DNA of 64,000 bases from Psychrobacter sp. P11F6 (lineage in GTDB: Bacteria > Pseudomonadota > Gammaproteobacteria > Pseudomonadales > Moraxellaceae): positions 1,550,001 to 1,614,000 of the forward strand of contig NZ_CM003594.1 in NCBI RefSeq assembly GCF_001435295.1, written 5' to 3'. The position numbers and the translations under genes were made by a program. Each line of letters opens with the position of its first letter. Positions within the stretch are counted from its first letter, which is position 1. Positions 45,866 through 55,712 of the stretch are shown one piece after another. The notes beneath the pieces are model-generated. The model did not search any database and was not told where the DNA came from. It worked only from the letters and a program-made list of their open reading frames with translations.

Positions 45866-47962
45866 ATGAATAAAGTATTTAAAAAGATTTGGAGTCAATC
45901 ACTAGGTTGTATAGTGGTGGTATCTGAAAATGCTAAGAGCGCTGGTAAGACCAGCGGCACGACTGGCACTATCGCCCAAATAGCTCGCTCAAATGACTAT
46001 AAGATGTTGACCCTAAAAGGGCTTGCCTTCAGTATCGCAGCGATCAGTGGTTCGACAGTGTGGGCAGGCGTGGTATGCGTAACGGATCCTGTTTCTGGAG
46101 GAAGTACGGCAAGAGGTGCAATTGCACTAGCCTGTGGAATAAATAATGCAGCAGGCGGTATTAATAGTAGTGCCTTAGGTATTAACAATAAAGCTTCAAA
46201 TGAAGCGACTAGTGCGCTAGGTTATGCAAATGAAGCAACAGGTAACTCTAGCAATGCAGTGGGGTTTTTCAATAAGTCCTCGGGTAGTTATAGCAGTGCG
46301 GTTGGTTATACTAATGCAGCATCAGGTGATTATAGTAGTGCGTTAGGCGCTAATAATGAAGCTTCAGTTGAGTACAGTAGTGCCGTTGGTTATAACAATA
46401 CCGCATCGCGTATCAATAGCAGTGCGATAGGATCTAATAATATCGCCTCAGAGGGTTATAGTAGTGCATTTGGTTATAACAACACGGCATCGAACATAAA
46501 TAGCAGTGCAATTGGCTATAAAAATACCGCCTCGAATGTAAATAGCAGTGCCGTCGGTTATAATAATACAGCATCAGGTGAAGACAGTAGTGCCATCGGT
46601 TTTGAAAATACATCAGAGGGTGACTACAGTGTTGCAGTTGGTTATCAGAATACCGCATCAGGTACAGACAGCAGCGTGTTTGGCAGTAATAGCCAAGCAA
46701 CTGCGACAGGCGCAACCGCCATCGGTAGTTTCTCCATTGCAGATGAAAGAGATACGATTTCAGTTGGTAGCAAGGGTTTCGAAAAACGTATCACTAACGT
46801 GGCAGATGCAACAAATGATACAGATGCGGTAAATAAACGATATACCGACGACAAAGCAACCGAGACTTTAACTGCCTCCAAAGGCTATACCGACGACAAA
46901 GCAACCGAGACTTTGACTGCATCGAAAGGTTATACCGACGACAAAGCAACCGAGACTTTGACTGCATCGAAAGGTTATACCGACGACAAAGCAACCGAGA
47001 CTTTGACCGCCTCCAAAGGTTATACCGACGGCAAAGCAACCGAGACTTTAACCGCATCGAAAGGCTACACCGATGGCAAAGCCACCGAGACTCTAGCATT
47101 GTCACAAAGTTATACAAATGATCAGGTGCTAATCGTTAAACAGGACATTGCTGCACAGCATAAATACCTAAGCATCAATGGTGGTACGTCTGCAGAAGCG
47201 ATTGCTAGTGGAGACAACGCAATGGCTTTAGGCGCTAACGCGGCGGCGCAGGGCAAGCAATCTATTGCAATGGGAGATGGTGCTCAAGCAATCGGCGAGC
47301 AAGCTATCAGCATTGGCACTGGTAATAAAGTGACTGGAAATCATTCAGGTGCGATTGGCGATCCAAGTACGGTCAGTGGCAATAACAGCTATAGTATGGG
47401 CAATAATAATACCGTGTCTGGCGACAATACTTTTGTGCTCGGTAATAATGTCAATACTACTGCAAAAAACGCCGTGGTACTCGGCAATGACTCTAGCTCT
47501 AACCGTGAAAACACAGTGTCGGTTGGTTCGGATCTTAACCAGCGTCAGATTATCAATGTTGCTAATGGTACCGCTGATAATGACGCAGTCAATGTCAGTC
47601 AGTTACAAGACGCAAAAACAAGCGCTATCGAAACCTCGAACACTTATACTGATACTAAATTTAATGCTCTAAATGACTCTATTCACAATTATCTGCAAGA
47701 CAATGGACAGCGTTTTAAGGAAATTGATGATCGTTTTGATCGTCAAGGTGCGATGAGTGCTGCGATGTTAAACATGGCAACCAGCACGTCAGGTCTACAA
47801 GGTAAGAACCGTATAGGCGTGGGCGCAGGTTTTCAGGGTTCTGAGCAAGCGGTTTCCTTAGGATATCAGCGTGTCATTAATCCCAATACCAGCTTTAGTC
47901 TCGGTGGTGCTTTCACAAAAGATGAGAACTCTGGTGGCATGGGTATGGGCTTTAGCTGGTAA
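45866..47962 (+). CDS. Trimeric autotransporter adhesin with 15-residue stalk repeats (YadA-like)
   Basis: A 698-residue surface protein from the ATG at 45866, which starts the extended signal region MNKVFKKIWSQSLGC; an ATG 12 bases upstream is in frame. A signal peptide ends near TVWA. The head has about a dozen 14-residue YadA repeats of the type SSAIGYNNTAS. A neck (RITNVADATNDTDAVNKR) is followed by six copies of the 15-residue unit YTDDKATETLTASKG, then a second small head, a neck (QIINVANGTADNDAVNVSQL), coiled coil, and the YadA anchor ending in FSW. Independent unit with its own terminator. Confidence 0.92.
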   Translation: MNKVFKKIWSQSLGCIVVVSENAKSAGKTSGTTGTIAQIARSNDYKMLTLKGLAFSIAAISGSTVWAGVVCVTDPVSGGSTARGAIALACGINNAAGGINSSALGINNKASNEATSALGYANEATGNSSNAVGFFNKSSGSYSSAVGYTNAASGDYSSALGANNEASVEYSSAVGYNNTASRINSSAIGSNNIASEGYSSAFGYNNTASNINSSAIGYKNTASNVNSSAVGYNNTASGEDSSAIGFENTSEGDYSVAVGYQNTASGTDSSVFGSNSQATATGATAIGSFSIADERDTISVGSKGFEKRITNVADATNDTDAVNKRYTDDKATETLTASKGYTDDKATETLTASKGYTDDKATETLTASKGYTDDKATETLTASKGYTDGKATETLTASKGYTDGKATETLALSQSYTNDQVLIVKQDIAAQHKYLSINGGTSAEAIASGDNAMALGANAAAQGKQSIAMGDGAQAIGEQAISIGTGNKVTGNHSGAIGDPSTVSGNNSYSMGNNNTVSGDNTFVLGNNVNTTAKNAVVLGNDSSSNRENTVSVGSDLNQRQIINVANGTADNDAVNVSQLQDAKTSAIETSNTYTDTKFNALNDSIHNYLQDNGQRFKEIDDRFDRQGAMSAAMLNMATSTSGLQGKNRIGVGAGFQGSEQAVSLGYQRVINPNTSFSLGGAFTKDENSGGMGMGFSW
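46841..47110 (+). repeat. Six tandem 45-bp repeats in the adhesin stalk
   Basis: Copies begin at 46841, 46886, 46931, 46976, 47021 and 47066. They encode YTD(D/G)KATETLTASKG, the last copy diverging at its end. Near-identity at the DNA level suggests recent expansion. Confidence 0.92.
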
Positions 47963-47983
47963 GCATTGAGTAAACCAAAAGCC

Positions 47984-48013
47984 AGAAAAAGGACATTAAT
48001 TTGTCCTTTTTCT
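47984..48013 (+). terminator. Intrinsic terminator of the second adhesin gene
   Basis: A perfect 12-bp stem (AGAAAAAGGACA / TGTCCTTTTTCT) with a six-base loop, 22 bases after the stop codon; its descending arm is U-rich. Confidence 0.85.
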
Positions 48014-48071
48014 CTGATGACCATTTTTACTTATTATCTAAAGCTTCTTATAGCCCAAACCTTTTTGAATG

Positions 48072-48206
48072 CTAATCCTGCTGTGAGCTAAGCGGTCGCT
48101 TGAGCGGCCTTATTTCTTTAAGAGTTTCTTTAAGAGCTGTCATAAGCTCAGGGGCATAAGGCAATTTATATAATGTCACCTGCGTGCATTTTGGTAAGTA
48201 TGGCAT
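48072..48206 (-). CDS. Possible 44-residue small protein
   Basis: ATG 48206 opens MPYLPKCTQVTLYKLPYAPE and continues through a Lys/Leu-rich helix (LMTALKETLKEIRPLK) to a TAG at 48072. Composition is protein-like but the ribosome site is poor, so this may be the end of a decayed gene. It accounts for part of the 332-base gap after the adhesin; the rest holds only its terminator. Confidence 0.3.
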   Translation of the reverse strand: MPYLPKCTQVTLYKLPYAPELMTALKETLKEIRPLKRPLSSQQD

Positions 48207-48294
48207 CAATACTCATTGTTATGATAGATCGCTGCACAGCCAGCCACTTCAACTTACTACCGTGTTAAACAACTCTGTGTATAAATTAACAAAG

Positions 48295-48972
48295 TTACCC
48301 TAACAGCACACCGCATAAACCGACAACAGCTATAACACGTTGAATAATCAAACTGTCTTGCAGGTGAGTGTTTAGATAAGTGGCAAATCCTTTGCCGATA
48401 GTATATAGACCTAGCATGGCAACAATCATACCCGTAAAGAAGCCAGCGGTATTACTGTTTGCAGGCACTTCGATTGCATGAGCTGCACCGTGGAACATAG
48501 CAAGCGCACCAAAGCCAATGATTAAGAATTTATACACAGTTTTGACGGACATCTCGTGGCTTTGATTCAATGCCACATTAAAGTAGCGGCTCATAAGTGC
48601 CATGGTCAGGAGTACGATGGAGAGTAGAATGCCGTATTCAATAAACAGGCTGTTCAAGCTCACACTTAAACTCAGTACAAATCCTGTTACTAGACCAATT
48701 AACAGTGCTACAAAGCCTTTTTTAAAGCTGTGCATTTGAGTAAATAGCATGCCCATGCCCAGCGCTAACATCAGATGGTCGAACCCAGTCAAAGGGTGCA
48801 ATATACCAGACAATATTGAAAGGCTAAATGAGCCATCCGCTGCCATCAAGCCATGCCCAGGGTGAGCAAATGCGAGTGTTGGTAGCAACGATAACAGTGC
48901 TAAGCTACTGATTATGGTGGTTTTTTGGAAGATATTTTTGCGTATCATCGTTTTGGCTGTGTCTGTTGTCAT
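48295..48972 (-). CDS. HupE/UreJ-family nickel permease
   Basis: A 225-residue membrane protein with a signal-like first segment ending in LAFA, then HPGHG and HPLTGFDHLMLALGMG, the family's metal-binding histidine motif, and about six transmembrane helices. HupE/UreJ proteins import nickel. It is the last gene of the urea cluster, 105 bases after ureG, and would supply nickel for urease. A preceding polar stretch of about 17 residues (MTTDTAKTMIRKNIFQK) is short of a classical signal peptide but plausible. Confidence 0.9.
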   Translation of the reverse strand: MTTDTAKTMIRKNIFQKTTIISSLALLSLLPTLAFAHPGHGLMAADGSFSLSILSGILHPLTGFDHLMLALGMGMLFTQMHSFKKGFVALLIGLVTGFVLSLSVSLNSLFIEYGILLSIVLLTMALMSRYFNVALNQSHEMSVKTVYKFLIIGFGALAMFHGAAHAIEVPANSNTAGFFTGMIVAMLGLYTIGKGFATYLNTHLQDSLIIQRVIAVVGLCGVLLG

Positions 48973-49077
48973 GATAAATCCTTAATAAATAAACAAATCG
49001 ATATAAAAAATGACTGATAATCCACTGATCCATCAGCGGTTTGTAGAGCACTTATTGATGCCATTACCTAAGGCATT

Positions 49078-49731
49078 CTACGCCACACTTAACATGCCTT
49101 TATCTAAGATAAAAGCAACAATGTCATCAAGACCTTCGCCTGTTTTCATGTTACTAAATACCACCGGCTTATCACCGCGCATTTTTTTGGCATCATGTGC
49201 CATCACCTCAAGTGACGCGCCTACGAAAGGGGCAAGGTCGGTTTTATTGATAATGAGTAAGTCCGATTTCATGATACCAGGGCCGCCTTTACGAGGAATT
49301 TTATCGCCTGCAGACACGTCAATGACATATAGTGTCAAGTCGGACAATTCAGGGCTAAAAGTTGCTGCCAAATTATCACCACCAGACTCGATGATAATAA
49401 GCTCAAGACCTGCAAATTGCTGCTGTAATTCGGCGATGGCAGATAAGTTAATTGAGGCATCTTCACGGATGGCAGTATGCGGGCAGCCACCGGTTTCAAC
49501 ACCGCGAATGCGCTCAGCTGGCATCGCCTCATTGCGGGTTAAAAATTCAGAGTCTTCTTTGGTATAAATATCATTAGTTACCACGGCCATATTAATATCA
49601 TCCCGCAGGCGTTGACATAGTCTCAGCGTCAATGCCGTTTTTCCTGAGCCTACAGGGCCGCCAATGCCTAAACGTAGCGGAGAGAGCGTCGTTTCTAAAT
49701 TTTTGTTTTCGACTTTGGGTGTTAGTGCCAT
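49078..49731 (-). CDS. ureG: Urease accessory GTPase UreG
   Basis: A 217-residue SIMIBI-class GTPase that delivers nickel to apo-urease with UreE and UreF-UreD. P-loop GGPVGSGKT at about 24-32, the metal-binding CPH motif ([16 protein letters not shown]), [17 protein letters not shown] and [16 protein letters not shown] are all intact. Length is normal. It follows ureF by 38 bases. Confidence 0.96.
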   Translation of the reverse strand: MALTPKVENKNLETTLSPLRLGIGGPVGSGKTALTLRLCQRLRDDINMAVVTNDIYTKEDSEFLTRNEAMPAERIRGVETGGCPHTAIREDASINLSAIAELQQQFAGLELIIIESGGDNLAATFSPELSDLTLYVIDVSAGDKIPRKGGPGIMKSDLLIINKTDLAPFVGASLEVMAHDAKKMRGDKPVVFSNMKTGEGLDDIVAFILDKGMLSVA

Positions 49732-49769
49732 AGATAAAGTTCCTTGATGAGAGTTGTGTTTATTAGCGA

Positions 49770-50585
49770 TTAAGAGCGAAATAGGCGGCTGTATTGCCTT
49801 TCATGCTGACAAGACAGTATGGCTAAATTTGGTAGGTTGGCGGACATATGTAGCTGTTGATAGAGAAGATTTAGCTTAAATGTTGTTATATCAGAGCAAT
49901 CAGTCATTAACGCCATATGTTGAACGTGCGAAAATTTTTGCTGGACGTTAGCAGCCAGTGGCTGTATTTGCTGACTTAATAACTGTTGCAGCTGCCAAAT
50001 GATGCGCTGTCCTGCCATTTGTCCAAGCGGTACGGTTTTGACCGCAGCCAGCACCATATTTTCGATTTGACCAAAGGCGTAGGTGGTCATGGCTTGTACA
50101 GGGTTAAATTGCCAGTGCGAGCTAATATGGGCAAACAGTGGCAAAAACCCATGAGCGAGTAAGCTATCAGGCACATTAAGCTCAAGAACATTATCTAGCC
50201 ATGCGGATAAAGACAGCGCCAATTGACTTGACTCATAGACGAACTCTTTGGTTTCGCGGCTAGCGTGATAATCGGCACCTAAAGCATCAGTCAGCGCCAC
50301 ATCATTAATCATAATTGCCTCTATCATCAGCGCCAGTAGCGGTAGCTCATAACGACACAATGCCAGCTCCAAATAGTCACTCATAAACGCTAAACCACTG
50401 CTTTCGTCGTGAATGAGCCCTGACTCGATAGCAGGCTCTATGCCTTGCGAGTAGGTATAACTGCCAATAGGTAGGTTGCTTGACGCCAGCATGAGCAAAC
50501 GTCCAGTTACCTCTGTATTATTCAGATCATTTATACCTTGTGCGGTACTGGCAGGATGCTGGGAGTGCGTGGCGTGATTAGTCAT
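49770..50585 (-). CDS. ureF: Urease accessory protein UreF
   Basis: A 271-residue nickel-insertion chaperone that acts with UreD and UreG. The ATG at 50585 overlaps the ureE stop by eight bases. The reading frame is open a further 69 codons upstream, but that stretch is only the other frame of the ureE histidine repeats and is not used. UreF marks are [27 protein letters not shown] near residue 30 and [24 protein letters not shown] in the second half. Confidence 0.93.
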   Translation of the reverse strand: MTNHATHSQHPASTAQGINDLNNTEVTGRLLMLASSNLPIGSYTYSQGIEPAIESGLIHDESSGLAFMSDYLELALCRYELPLLALMIEAIMINDVALTDALGADYHASRETKEFVYESSQLALSLSAWLDNVLELNVPDSLLAHGFLPLFAHISSHWQFNPVQAMTTYAFGQIENMVLAAVKTVPLGQMAGQRIIWQLQQLLSQQIQPLAANVQQKFSHVQHMALMTDCSDITTFKLNLLYQQLHMSANLPNLAILSCQHERQYSRLFRS

Positions 50586-51189
50586 GAGTATGCTCATGAT
50601 TACGGCTACGGCTATGGCTATGGCTATGGCTGTGAGCGTCAGAGTGATTGTGCTGATGGTTACCGCTATGTTCATGACTGTGACTGTGATCACGATTGTG
50701 GCTATGAGAGTGAGAATGTCCGCCGTGCTCACCTTTATACGCACCCGTTTCTGGCTCAAATGGCGCTTGTACGGCTTGGGTATGTAGGCCAAGTTGATTT
50801 AACATCGCTTCTAAAACATGATCAGGCTCAAAGTACAGTGCATTAGGTGTCAGCATTAAAGGAACATGGCGGTTGCCTAAATGGTAAGCGCCTTTCATAA
50901 GGTCAAAGCCATTATCAGCGGTTACTTCTATCAAAGCTTGCTTAGCAGCTATTATTTGTATCAAGTTGCCTTGATGGTCTGCCAGCACACTGCCATTCTT
51001 AATGGTTTCCGTACGTGGCAAATCGACACCAATGGTATCTTGGTGCTGTGTTTCTGCTTTAAAACGGCTACGCTGACGGGTGTCGAAATCTAAATATAAA
51101 AAGTTTTCTGCCTGTTTTTGCCTATCAATAATTGCTTGTTGTTCAGCGCTAAGGGTTGATAGATCAAGACGTTGCGTATAAATGTTCAT
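50578..51189 (-). CDS. ureE: Urease accessory nickel metallochaperone UreE
   Basis: A 203-residue protein that binds nickel and hands it to UreG. The N-terminal beta domain and C-terminal metal-binding domain (NGFDLMKGAYHLGNRHVPLM with the interfacial His of YHLGNRH) are followed by a tail of about 50 residues holding about 19 histidines, mostly as HS, HN or HE pairs. This resembles Klebsiella UreE, whose tail stores extra nickel. The tail is encoded by short tandem repeats. The stop codon overlaps the ureF start. Confidence 0.95.
   Translation of the reverse strand: MNIYTQRLDLSTLSAEQQAIIDRQKQAENFLYLDFDTRQRSRFKAETQHQDTIGVDLPRTETIKNGSVLADHQGNLIQIIAAKQALIEVTADNGFDLMKGAYHLGNRHVPLMLTPNALYFEPDHVLEAMLNQLGLHTQAVQAPFEPETGAYKGEHGGHSHSHSHNRDHSHSHEHSGNHQHNHSDAHSHSHSHSRSRNHEHTHD
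50603..50634 (-). repeat. Hexanucleotide tandem repeat in the ureE tail
   Basis: About five head-to-tail copies of a 6-bp unit (GGCTAT on the plus strand, with two variants) encode alternating histidine and serine near the C-terminus of UreE. Length could vary by slippage without shifting the frame. Confidence 0.75.
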
Positions 51190-51263
51190 AATTATGTTTA
51201 TAGTCCGTTAAAGTAGATGGTTGACAGCTGATGGTAGATTATCAGCACGACAATAAAAAGTAG

Positions 51264-53390
51264 CTAGAATAAAAAATAGCGCTGTGCCATCGGTAGATAG
51301 TCGGCAGGCTCACAGGTCAACAGCTCACCATCGGCGTACACTTCATAGGTTTCTGGGTTAACCTCCATCTTAGGACAGTAGCTATTAAACTTCATGTCTT
51401 GTTTACGTACCTTACGAATGTTGTGTACCGCTTTAATGACCTTTTCTAGTCCTAATTGCCTATCAACACCCTTATCAATAGCCGCACTTGACATAAAGGT
51501 GATGCAAGTCTGCGCTACTGTCTTGGGGAAGCTACCAAACAGACTGCGATAGTGCACAGGCTGCGGGGTTGAAATGGAAGCATTGAGGTCACCCATGGAC
51601 GCTGCCGCAATCAAGCCGCCTTTAATAATAAGGTCGGGCTTTACGCCAAAAAATGCCGGCGACCATAAAATTAAATCCGCCCATTTATCTACTTCAATGG
51701 ATCCCACTTCGTCACTAATGCCATGAGTGATGGCAGGGTTGATGGTGTATTTTGCGAGGTAGCGTTTGATACGAAAATTATCATTGCTGCTATCAGAGTC
51801 CGTAGGACTGAGCATGATATTTTCTAATGCTTGCTCAGTTTTAGCTGATTGATCAGGAGCCAGATGACCACGTTGGGCTTTCATTTTATCAGCCGTTTGC
51901 CACGTGCGAATAATGACTTCTCCCACGCGTCCCATCGCTTGCGAATCACTACTCATCATGGAGATGGCACCCATGTCTTGTAAAATATCTTCGGCGGCAA
52001 TGGTTTCTTTACGAATACGACTTTCTGCAAAAGCGACATCTTCAGCAATGGCTGGGCTTAAATGGTGACAAACCATGAGCATGTCGAGATGCTCGTCAAT
52101 GGTATTAATGGTGAAAGGGCGCGTCGGGTTGGTTGATGAGGGTAAAACATTGGTTTCGCCAATAGCTTTTAAGATATCTGGGGCATGACCGCCGCCAGCG
52201 CCTTCGGTATGGAAGGTGTGAATACAGCGGTCTTTAAACGCGCCTAGAGTGCTATCTAAATAGCCGCTTTCATTTAACGTATCAGTATGAATCGCCACTT
52301 GCACATCATATTCTTCAGCCACGCTAAGGCAGTTATCAATGGCTTTGGGCGTGGAGCCCCAGTCTTCATGAAGCTTAAGCCCGATAGCACCCGCTTCAAT
52401 CTGCTCTACAATGGGGGCAGATAAACTGACGTTGCCTTTACCCAAGAATCCGATGTTCATCGGAATAGCATCAGTGGCTTTTAGCATGCTGTGAATATGA
52501 TAAGCACCAGGCGTACAAGTGGTGGCAAGAGTACCTTCAGCAGGTCCCGTACCACCGCCTAACATCGTGGTTACACCAGACATCAATGCCGTCTCACACT
52601 GCTGCGGTGCAATGAAGTGAATATGGCTATCGATCCCACCAGCAGTTAATATTTTACCTTCTCCTGCGATAATTTCGGTAGCAGCGCCAATAGGTAACGT
52701 CACATTAGGCTGAATATCAGGGTTGCCAGCTTTACCAATGCCACTGATACGACCCTCTTTGATAGCGACATCTGCCTTATAGATACCGCTGTAGTCCACA
52801 ATCAAAGCATTGGTAATAATAGTATCGGCAACTTGCTCACCCAGCAGCTGTGATTGACCCATCCCATCGCGGATTACCTTGCCGCCACCAAATTTGACCT
52901 CTTCACCAATGCTAACGCTATCAGTATGCTGGTCACTGTGACTGGTCAAGTCATATTCAACTTCAAGCCATAAATTTGTATCTGCCAAGCGTACTTTGTC
53001 CCCTGTGGTAGGGCCAAAATGTTCGGCGTAAATACGTCGGTCAATGCGTTTTTTCGAGGTGTTTTGAGAGGTTTTAGGGTCTACAGCGCCCATAACTTTG
53101 CCCGAAAAACCATAAATGTGCTGTCTACCTGAGATGGCAACCAGTTCCACTTCGCGCGCTTGTCCTGGCTCAAAACGTACCGCAGTGCCAGATAGGATAT
53201 TGAGTCGATAGCCAAGCGTCGACTCTCGATCAAAGCTCAGTGCTACATTGACTTCATAGAAGTGATAGTGAGAACCGATTTGAATAGGGCGGTCGCCGGT
53301 ATTGATTACCGTTATGTTTTGAACATATCGACCAGCATTCAAAGCCATATCGCCTGCTTTAATATTATATTCGCCTGCTTTTATCGTCAT
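51264..53390 (-). CDS. ureBC: Fused urease beta and alpha subunits (UreB-UreC)
   Basis: A 708-residue protein. Residues 1-107 match urease beta ([34 protein letters not shown]), residues about 107-116 are a Ser/Lys linker, and the rest is urease alpha from [20 protein letters not shown]. The whole active site is present: His256 and His258, carbamylated Lys339, His368, His394, the flap Cys441-His442-His443 and Asp482. These lie at a constant +122 offset from the Klebsiella UreC numbering. A ten-residue insert ([10 protein letters not shown]) precedes [10 protein letters not shown]. It hydrolyses urea to ammonia and carbamate. Most bacteria encode ureB and ureC separately. Confidence 0.96.
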   Translation of the reverse strand: MTIKAGEYNIKAGDMALNAGRYVQNITVINTGDRPIQIGSHYHFYEVNVALSFDRESTLGYRLNILSGTAVRFEPGQAREVELVAISGRQHIYGFSGKVMGAVDPKTSQNTSKKRIDRRIYAEHFGPTTGDKVRLADTNLWLEVEYDLTSHSDQHTDSVSIGEEVKFGGGKVIRDGMGQSQLLGEQVADTIITNALIVDYSGIYKADVAIKEGRISGIGKAGNPDIQPNVTLPIGAATEIIAGEGKILTAGGIDSHIHFIAPQQCETALMSGVTTMLGGGTGPAEGTLATTCTPGAYHIHSMLKATDAIPMNIGFLGKGNVSLSAPIVEQIEAGAIGLKLHEDWGSTPKAIDNCLSVAEEYDVQVAIHTDTLNESGYLDSTLGAFKDRCIHTFHTEGAGGGHAPDILKAIGETNVLPSSTNPTRPFTINTIDEHLDMLMVCHHLSPAIAEDVAFAESRIRKETIAAEDILQDMGAISMMSSDSQAMGRVGEVIIRTWQTADKMKAQRGHLAPDQSAKTEQALENIMLSPTDSDSSNDNFRIKRYLAKYTINPAITHGISDEVGSIEVDKWADLILWSPAFFGVKPDLIIKGGLIAAASMGDLNASISTPQPVHYRSLFGSFPKTVAQTCITFMSSAAIDKGVDRQLGLEKVIKAVHNIRKVRKQDMKFNSYCPKMEVNPETYEVYADGELLTCEPADYLPMAQRYFLF

Positions 53391-53464
53391 TTTTGTTATC
53401 CTTAATCGTCTTATGGCAATGGCTCTCGTTCAATATCGTTTTATACGGCTTTATAGCAAGTAAG

Positions 53465-53767
53465 CTACACGATGGGGTTATGTACCGTCACCAGCTTAGT
53501 GCCATCAGGAAAAGTGGCTTCAACTTGGACATCATGTATCATCTCTGCGATGCCTTCCATGACGTCATCGGCAGAAAGATAAGTGGCTCCTTCACTCATC
53601 AGTTGTGCCACGGTTTTGCCATCACGCGCGCCTTCCATTAGTAACATGCTAATGTAAGCGATAGACTCAGGATAATTGAGCTTGACGCCGCGGTTTTTAC
53701 GACGTTCCGCCACCATGCCTGCGGTAAATAGTAAAAGTTTATCTTTTTCGGTAGGATTTAATTGCAT
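53465..53767 (-). CDS. ureA: Urease gamma subunit UreA
   Basis: A 100-residue subunit that completes the urease trimer-of-trimers with the fused UreBC protein. Starts [20 protein letters not shown] and ends [14 protein letters not shown], both family hallmarks. Length is normal and it is not fused. AAGGAA site before the ATG; 74 bases ahead of ureBC. Confidence 0.96.
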   Translation of the reverse strand: MQLNPTEKDKLLLFTAGMVAERRKNRGVKLNYPESIAYISMLLMEGARDGKTVAQLMSEGATYLSADDVMEGIAEMIHDVQVEATFPDGTKLVTVHNPIV

Positions 53768-53836
53768 AAAGCTTCCTTAATAATTATTGTGCTTTAAAGG
53801 CTATGATTCGTCTTTAATCTTTATAAAGTAAATAGG

Positions 53837-53864
53837 CTAAGTTAAATGTACTAAGTTAAATGTA
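53837..53864. repeat. Two tandem copies of a 14-bp unit in the ureD-ureA gap
   Basis: The unit CTAAGTTAAATGTA occurs twice head to tail plus a partial third copy. It sits in a 164-base intercistronic space and might carry an internal promoter, but no elements were assigned. Confidence 0.7.
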
Positions 53865-53931
53865 CTAAGTATAGTTATTCTGGTTTGATTCAGCACTGTT
53901 TAAGGATGAGATTAAGTCGGAGCACATGATA

Positions 53932-54921
53932 TTAAGTGTCCCAAATCCTTGGTCGATGAGGCTCAAGTGCGTACCATTTAGACCTGATAAGCTCGCGAAT
54001 TTGGTAAAAAGCCTCAAAGCAAGCGCGCACATCTGCTCCTAAATAACGGCAGTTGATACCTTGAAAATTGTGAGTACAGTGAATAGGTAGTGACTGCTGA
54101 TCAATGAGATGGCGTAGATCGGTAATAGTGGCATCTAAATATTGGCCGAGCTTGAGCGGATTATTCTGTAACTCAGGCGCAATGACCTCTGTGCTAGGTA
54201 TTGCCCAAAAAGAGCCATGCACATGTTGATTATTCAGTCCTAATGGTGAGATAAACCAGCGCGCATTTGCTTGCTGGGAGGTACATTCATTAACCAATAA
54301 ATTGCCCTCACGCCATATCTCTAAGCGGTTAACATAATGACCATTAGCAAACGTCTCTTGATACGCTTGACGTCCAAATACCGCAATATCCCAAGTCAAC
54401 AAACTTGCTGTCTTAGCTAAATAAAAGCGGTTGTTCGCATTAGAGTTGGAATAATCGTAATAGATGCTTTCTTGGGGTAGCCATTCTAGGACAGCGTGGT
54501 CATCGAGGCGGGCGTCGATATGCTGTTCTGCGCTGACAACATCATTAAAATAGTCGTTAGAAGTGTTGCTGTTTGCCGATTGAGTGCCGTTGTTAAATTT
54601 TGATGAGTAGCTGGGTCTAGAGGAACGCAACGATTTGCGTTGCCCGTACCATTTACCGGCTCCAGGGGTGGTAATCACCGCATGGCTGTTAGATTGTAGA
54701 TCAAATTCCAATGTTAAGCGGTCATCATCAGCAATACCAGCAGGAGGATACAATACATAAATATGGCAAATCCCTGCTTGGCTGTTATCAGTACTATCAG
54801 GCTCAGGATACAGAGCGCGCTGCACCATGAGTGCGCCAGTATGGGCACGATGATACAGCCGAGTTTTTGCAGCATTAGAGGCGCAGTCGAAATGGAGCTG
54901 TAGTGAGGATTGCCAAATCAA
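53932..54921 (-). CDS. ureD: Urease accessory protein UreD
   Basis: A 329-residue scaffold that binds apo-urease with UreF and UreG. Marks include VQRALYPEPD, HIYVLYPPAGIADDDRLTLEFDL, TTPGAGKWYG and ARWFISPLGLN. A polar, Ser/Asn-rich insert at about 105-130 is longer than usual. It starts the urease half of the cluster, 29 bases after urtE. Confidence 0.93.
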   Translation of the reverse strand: MIWQSSLQLHFDCASNAAKTRLYHRAHTGALMVQRALYPEPDSTDNSQAGICHIYVLYPPAGIADDDRLTLEFDLQSNSHAVITTPGAGKWYGQRKSLRSSRPSYSSKFNNGTQSANSNTSNDYFNDVVSAEQHIDARLDDHAVLEWLPQESIYYDYSNSNANNRFYLAKTASLLTWDIAVFGRQAYQETFANGHYVNRLEIWREGNLLVNECTSQQANARWFISPLGLNNQHVHGSFWAIPSTEVIAPELQNNPLKLGQYLDATITDLRHLIDQQSLPIHCTHNFQGINCRYLGADVRACFEAFYQIRELIRSKWYALEPHRPRIWDT

Positions 54922-54950
54922 AATTGTGTTCCCTTTTAGAAAGTGTCCTT

Positions 54951-55649
54951 TTAGATTGCCACCAACTCTTGAATATTGTTTTTTGCCATGTCACATCCAG
55001 CCCCTTGAGCTACCACTTGTCCTCTAGAAAGCACGGTATAGTTATCGGCAAGCTCTTCTGCAAATTCATAAAACTGCTCGACTAAAACAATTGCCATATC
55101 ACCTTTAATAGCAAGACTACGAATGACTCTACCAATGTCTTTAATAATGGACGGTTGGATACCTTCAGTCGGCTCATCAAGTACTAGTACTCGAGGCTCT
55201 GATGCAAGCGCACGAGCAATAGCGAGCTGCTGCTGCTGACCGCCTGATAGATCGCCACCGCGGCGATGCTTCATTTCGTCCAGCACTGGAAATATATCAT
55301 ATAAGTGTTTGGGTACTTTACTTGCTTTACGTTGAGAGAATTTCGCCATTCCAATCAGAATGTTTTCTTCAACGGTTAAGGTGGAAAAGATATCGCGTCC
55401 TTGCGGCACATAAGCGAGTCCTGCGCGCACACGCTGCTCAGGCGTCATCTGACTAATATCCTTACCGTCTAATAAAATCTCACCTGATTTTATTGGTAGG
55501 ATGCCCATCAAGCATTTAAGCAAGGTGGTTTTACCGACGCCATTACGACCCAGTACCACGCTACATTCTCCTACAGGGGCGGCGAGGGTGACATCACGTA
55601 AAATGTGACTGCCACCGTAATATTGATTTATGGCATTGATTTCTAACAT
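54951..55649 (-). CDS. urtE: Urea ABC transporter ATP-binding protein UrtE
   Basis: A 232-residue LivF-type ATPase of the urea importer. Walker A GRNGVGKTTLL, signature LSGGQQQQLAIARAL, Walker B VLVLDEPTEGIQPSII and the switch region IVLVEQFYEFAEELAD are intact. The GIQPSII motif is typical of UrtE rather than LivF. It is 63 bases after urtD. Confidence 0.93.
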   Translation of the reverse strand: MLEINAINQYYGGSHILRDVTLAAPVGECSVVLGRNGVGKTTLLKCLMGILPIKSGEILLDGKDISQMTPEQRVRAGLAYVPQGRDIFSTLTVEENILIGMAKFSQRKASKVPKHLYDIFPVLDEMKHRRGGDLSGGQQQQLAIARALASEPRVLVLDEPTEGIQPSIIKDIGRVIRSLAIKGDMAIVLVEQFYEFAEELADNYTVLSRGQVVAQGAGCDMAKNNIQELVAI

Positions 55650-55712
55650 ATAAGCACCTCTATTTTTTAGGTCTATTTCTAAGTGTTACTATTTGTTATC
55701 GACCTGAGCTTA

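Noticed and set aside
46841..47110. Regularly spaced repeats that could be taken for a CRISPR array
   Set aside because: The 45-bp units are contiguous with no unique spacers and are in frame within the adhesin stalk.
50586..50792. N-terminal extension of UreF with a long hydrophobic Ile/Thr/Val-rich stretch
   Set aside because: It is simply the alternate frame of the UreE histidine repeats; the ATG at 50585 starts at UreF-like sequence and overlaps the ureE stop by eight bases, a normal coupling.
50538..50846. Plus-strand frame rich in Gly-Tyr and Asp-Cys dipeptides opposite ureE
   Set aside because: It is the antisense of the His-rich tail; the low-complexity pattern follows from the repeats in ureE.
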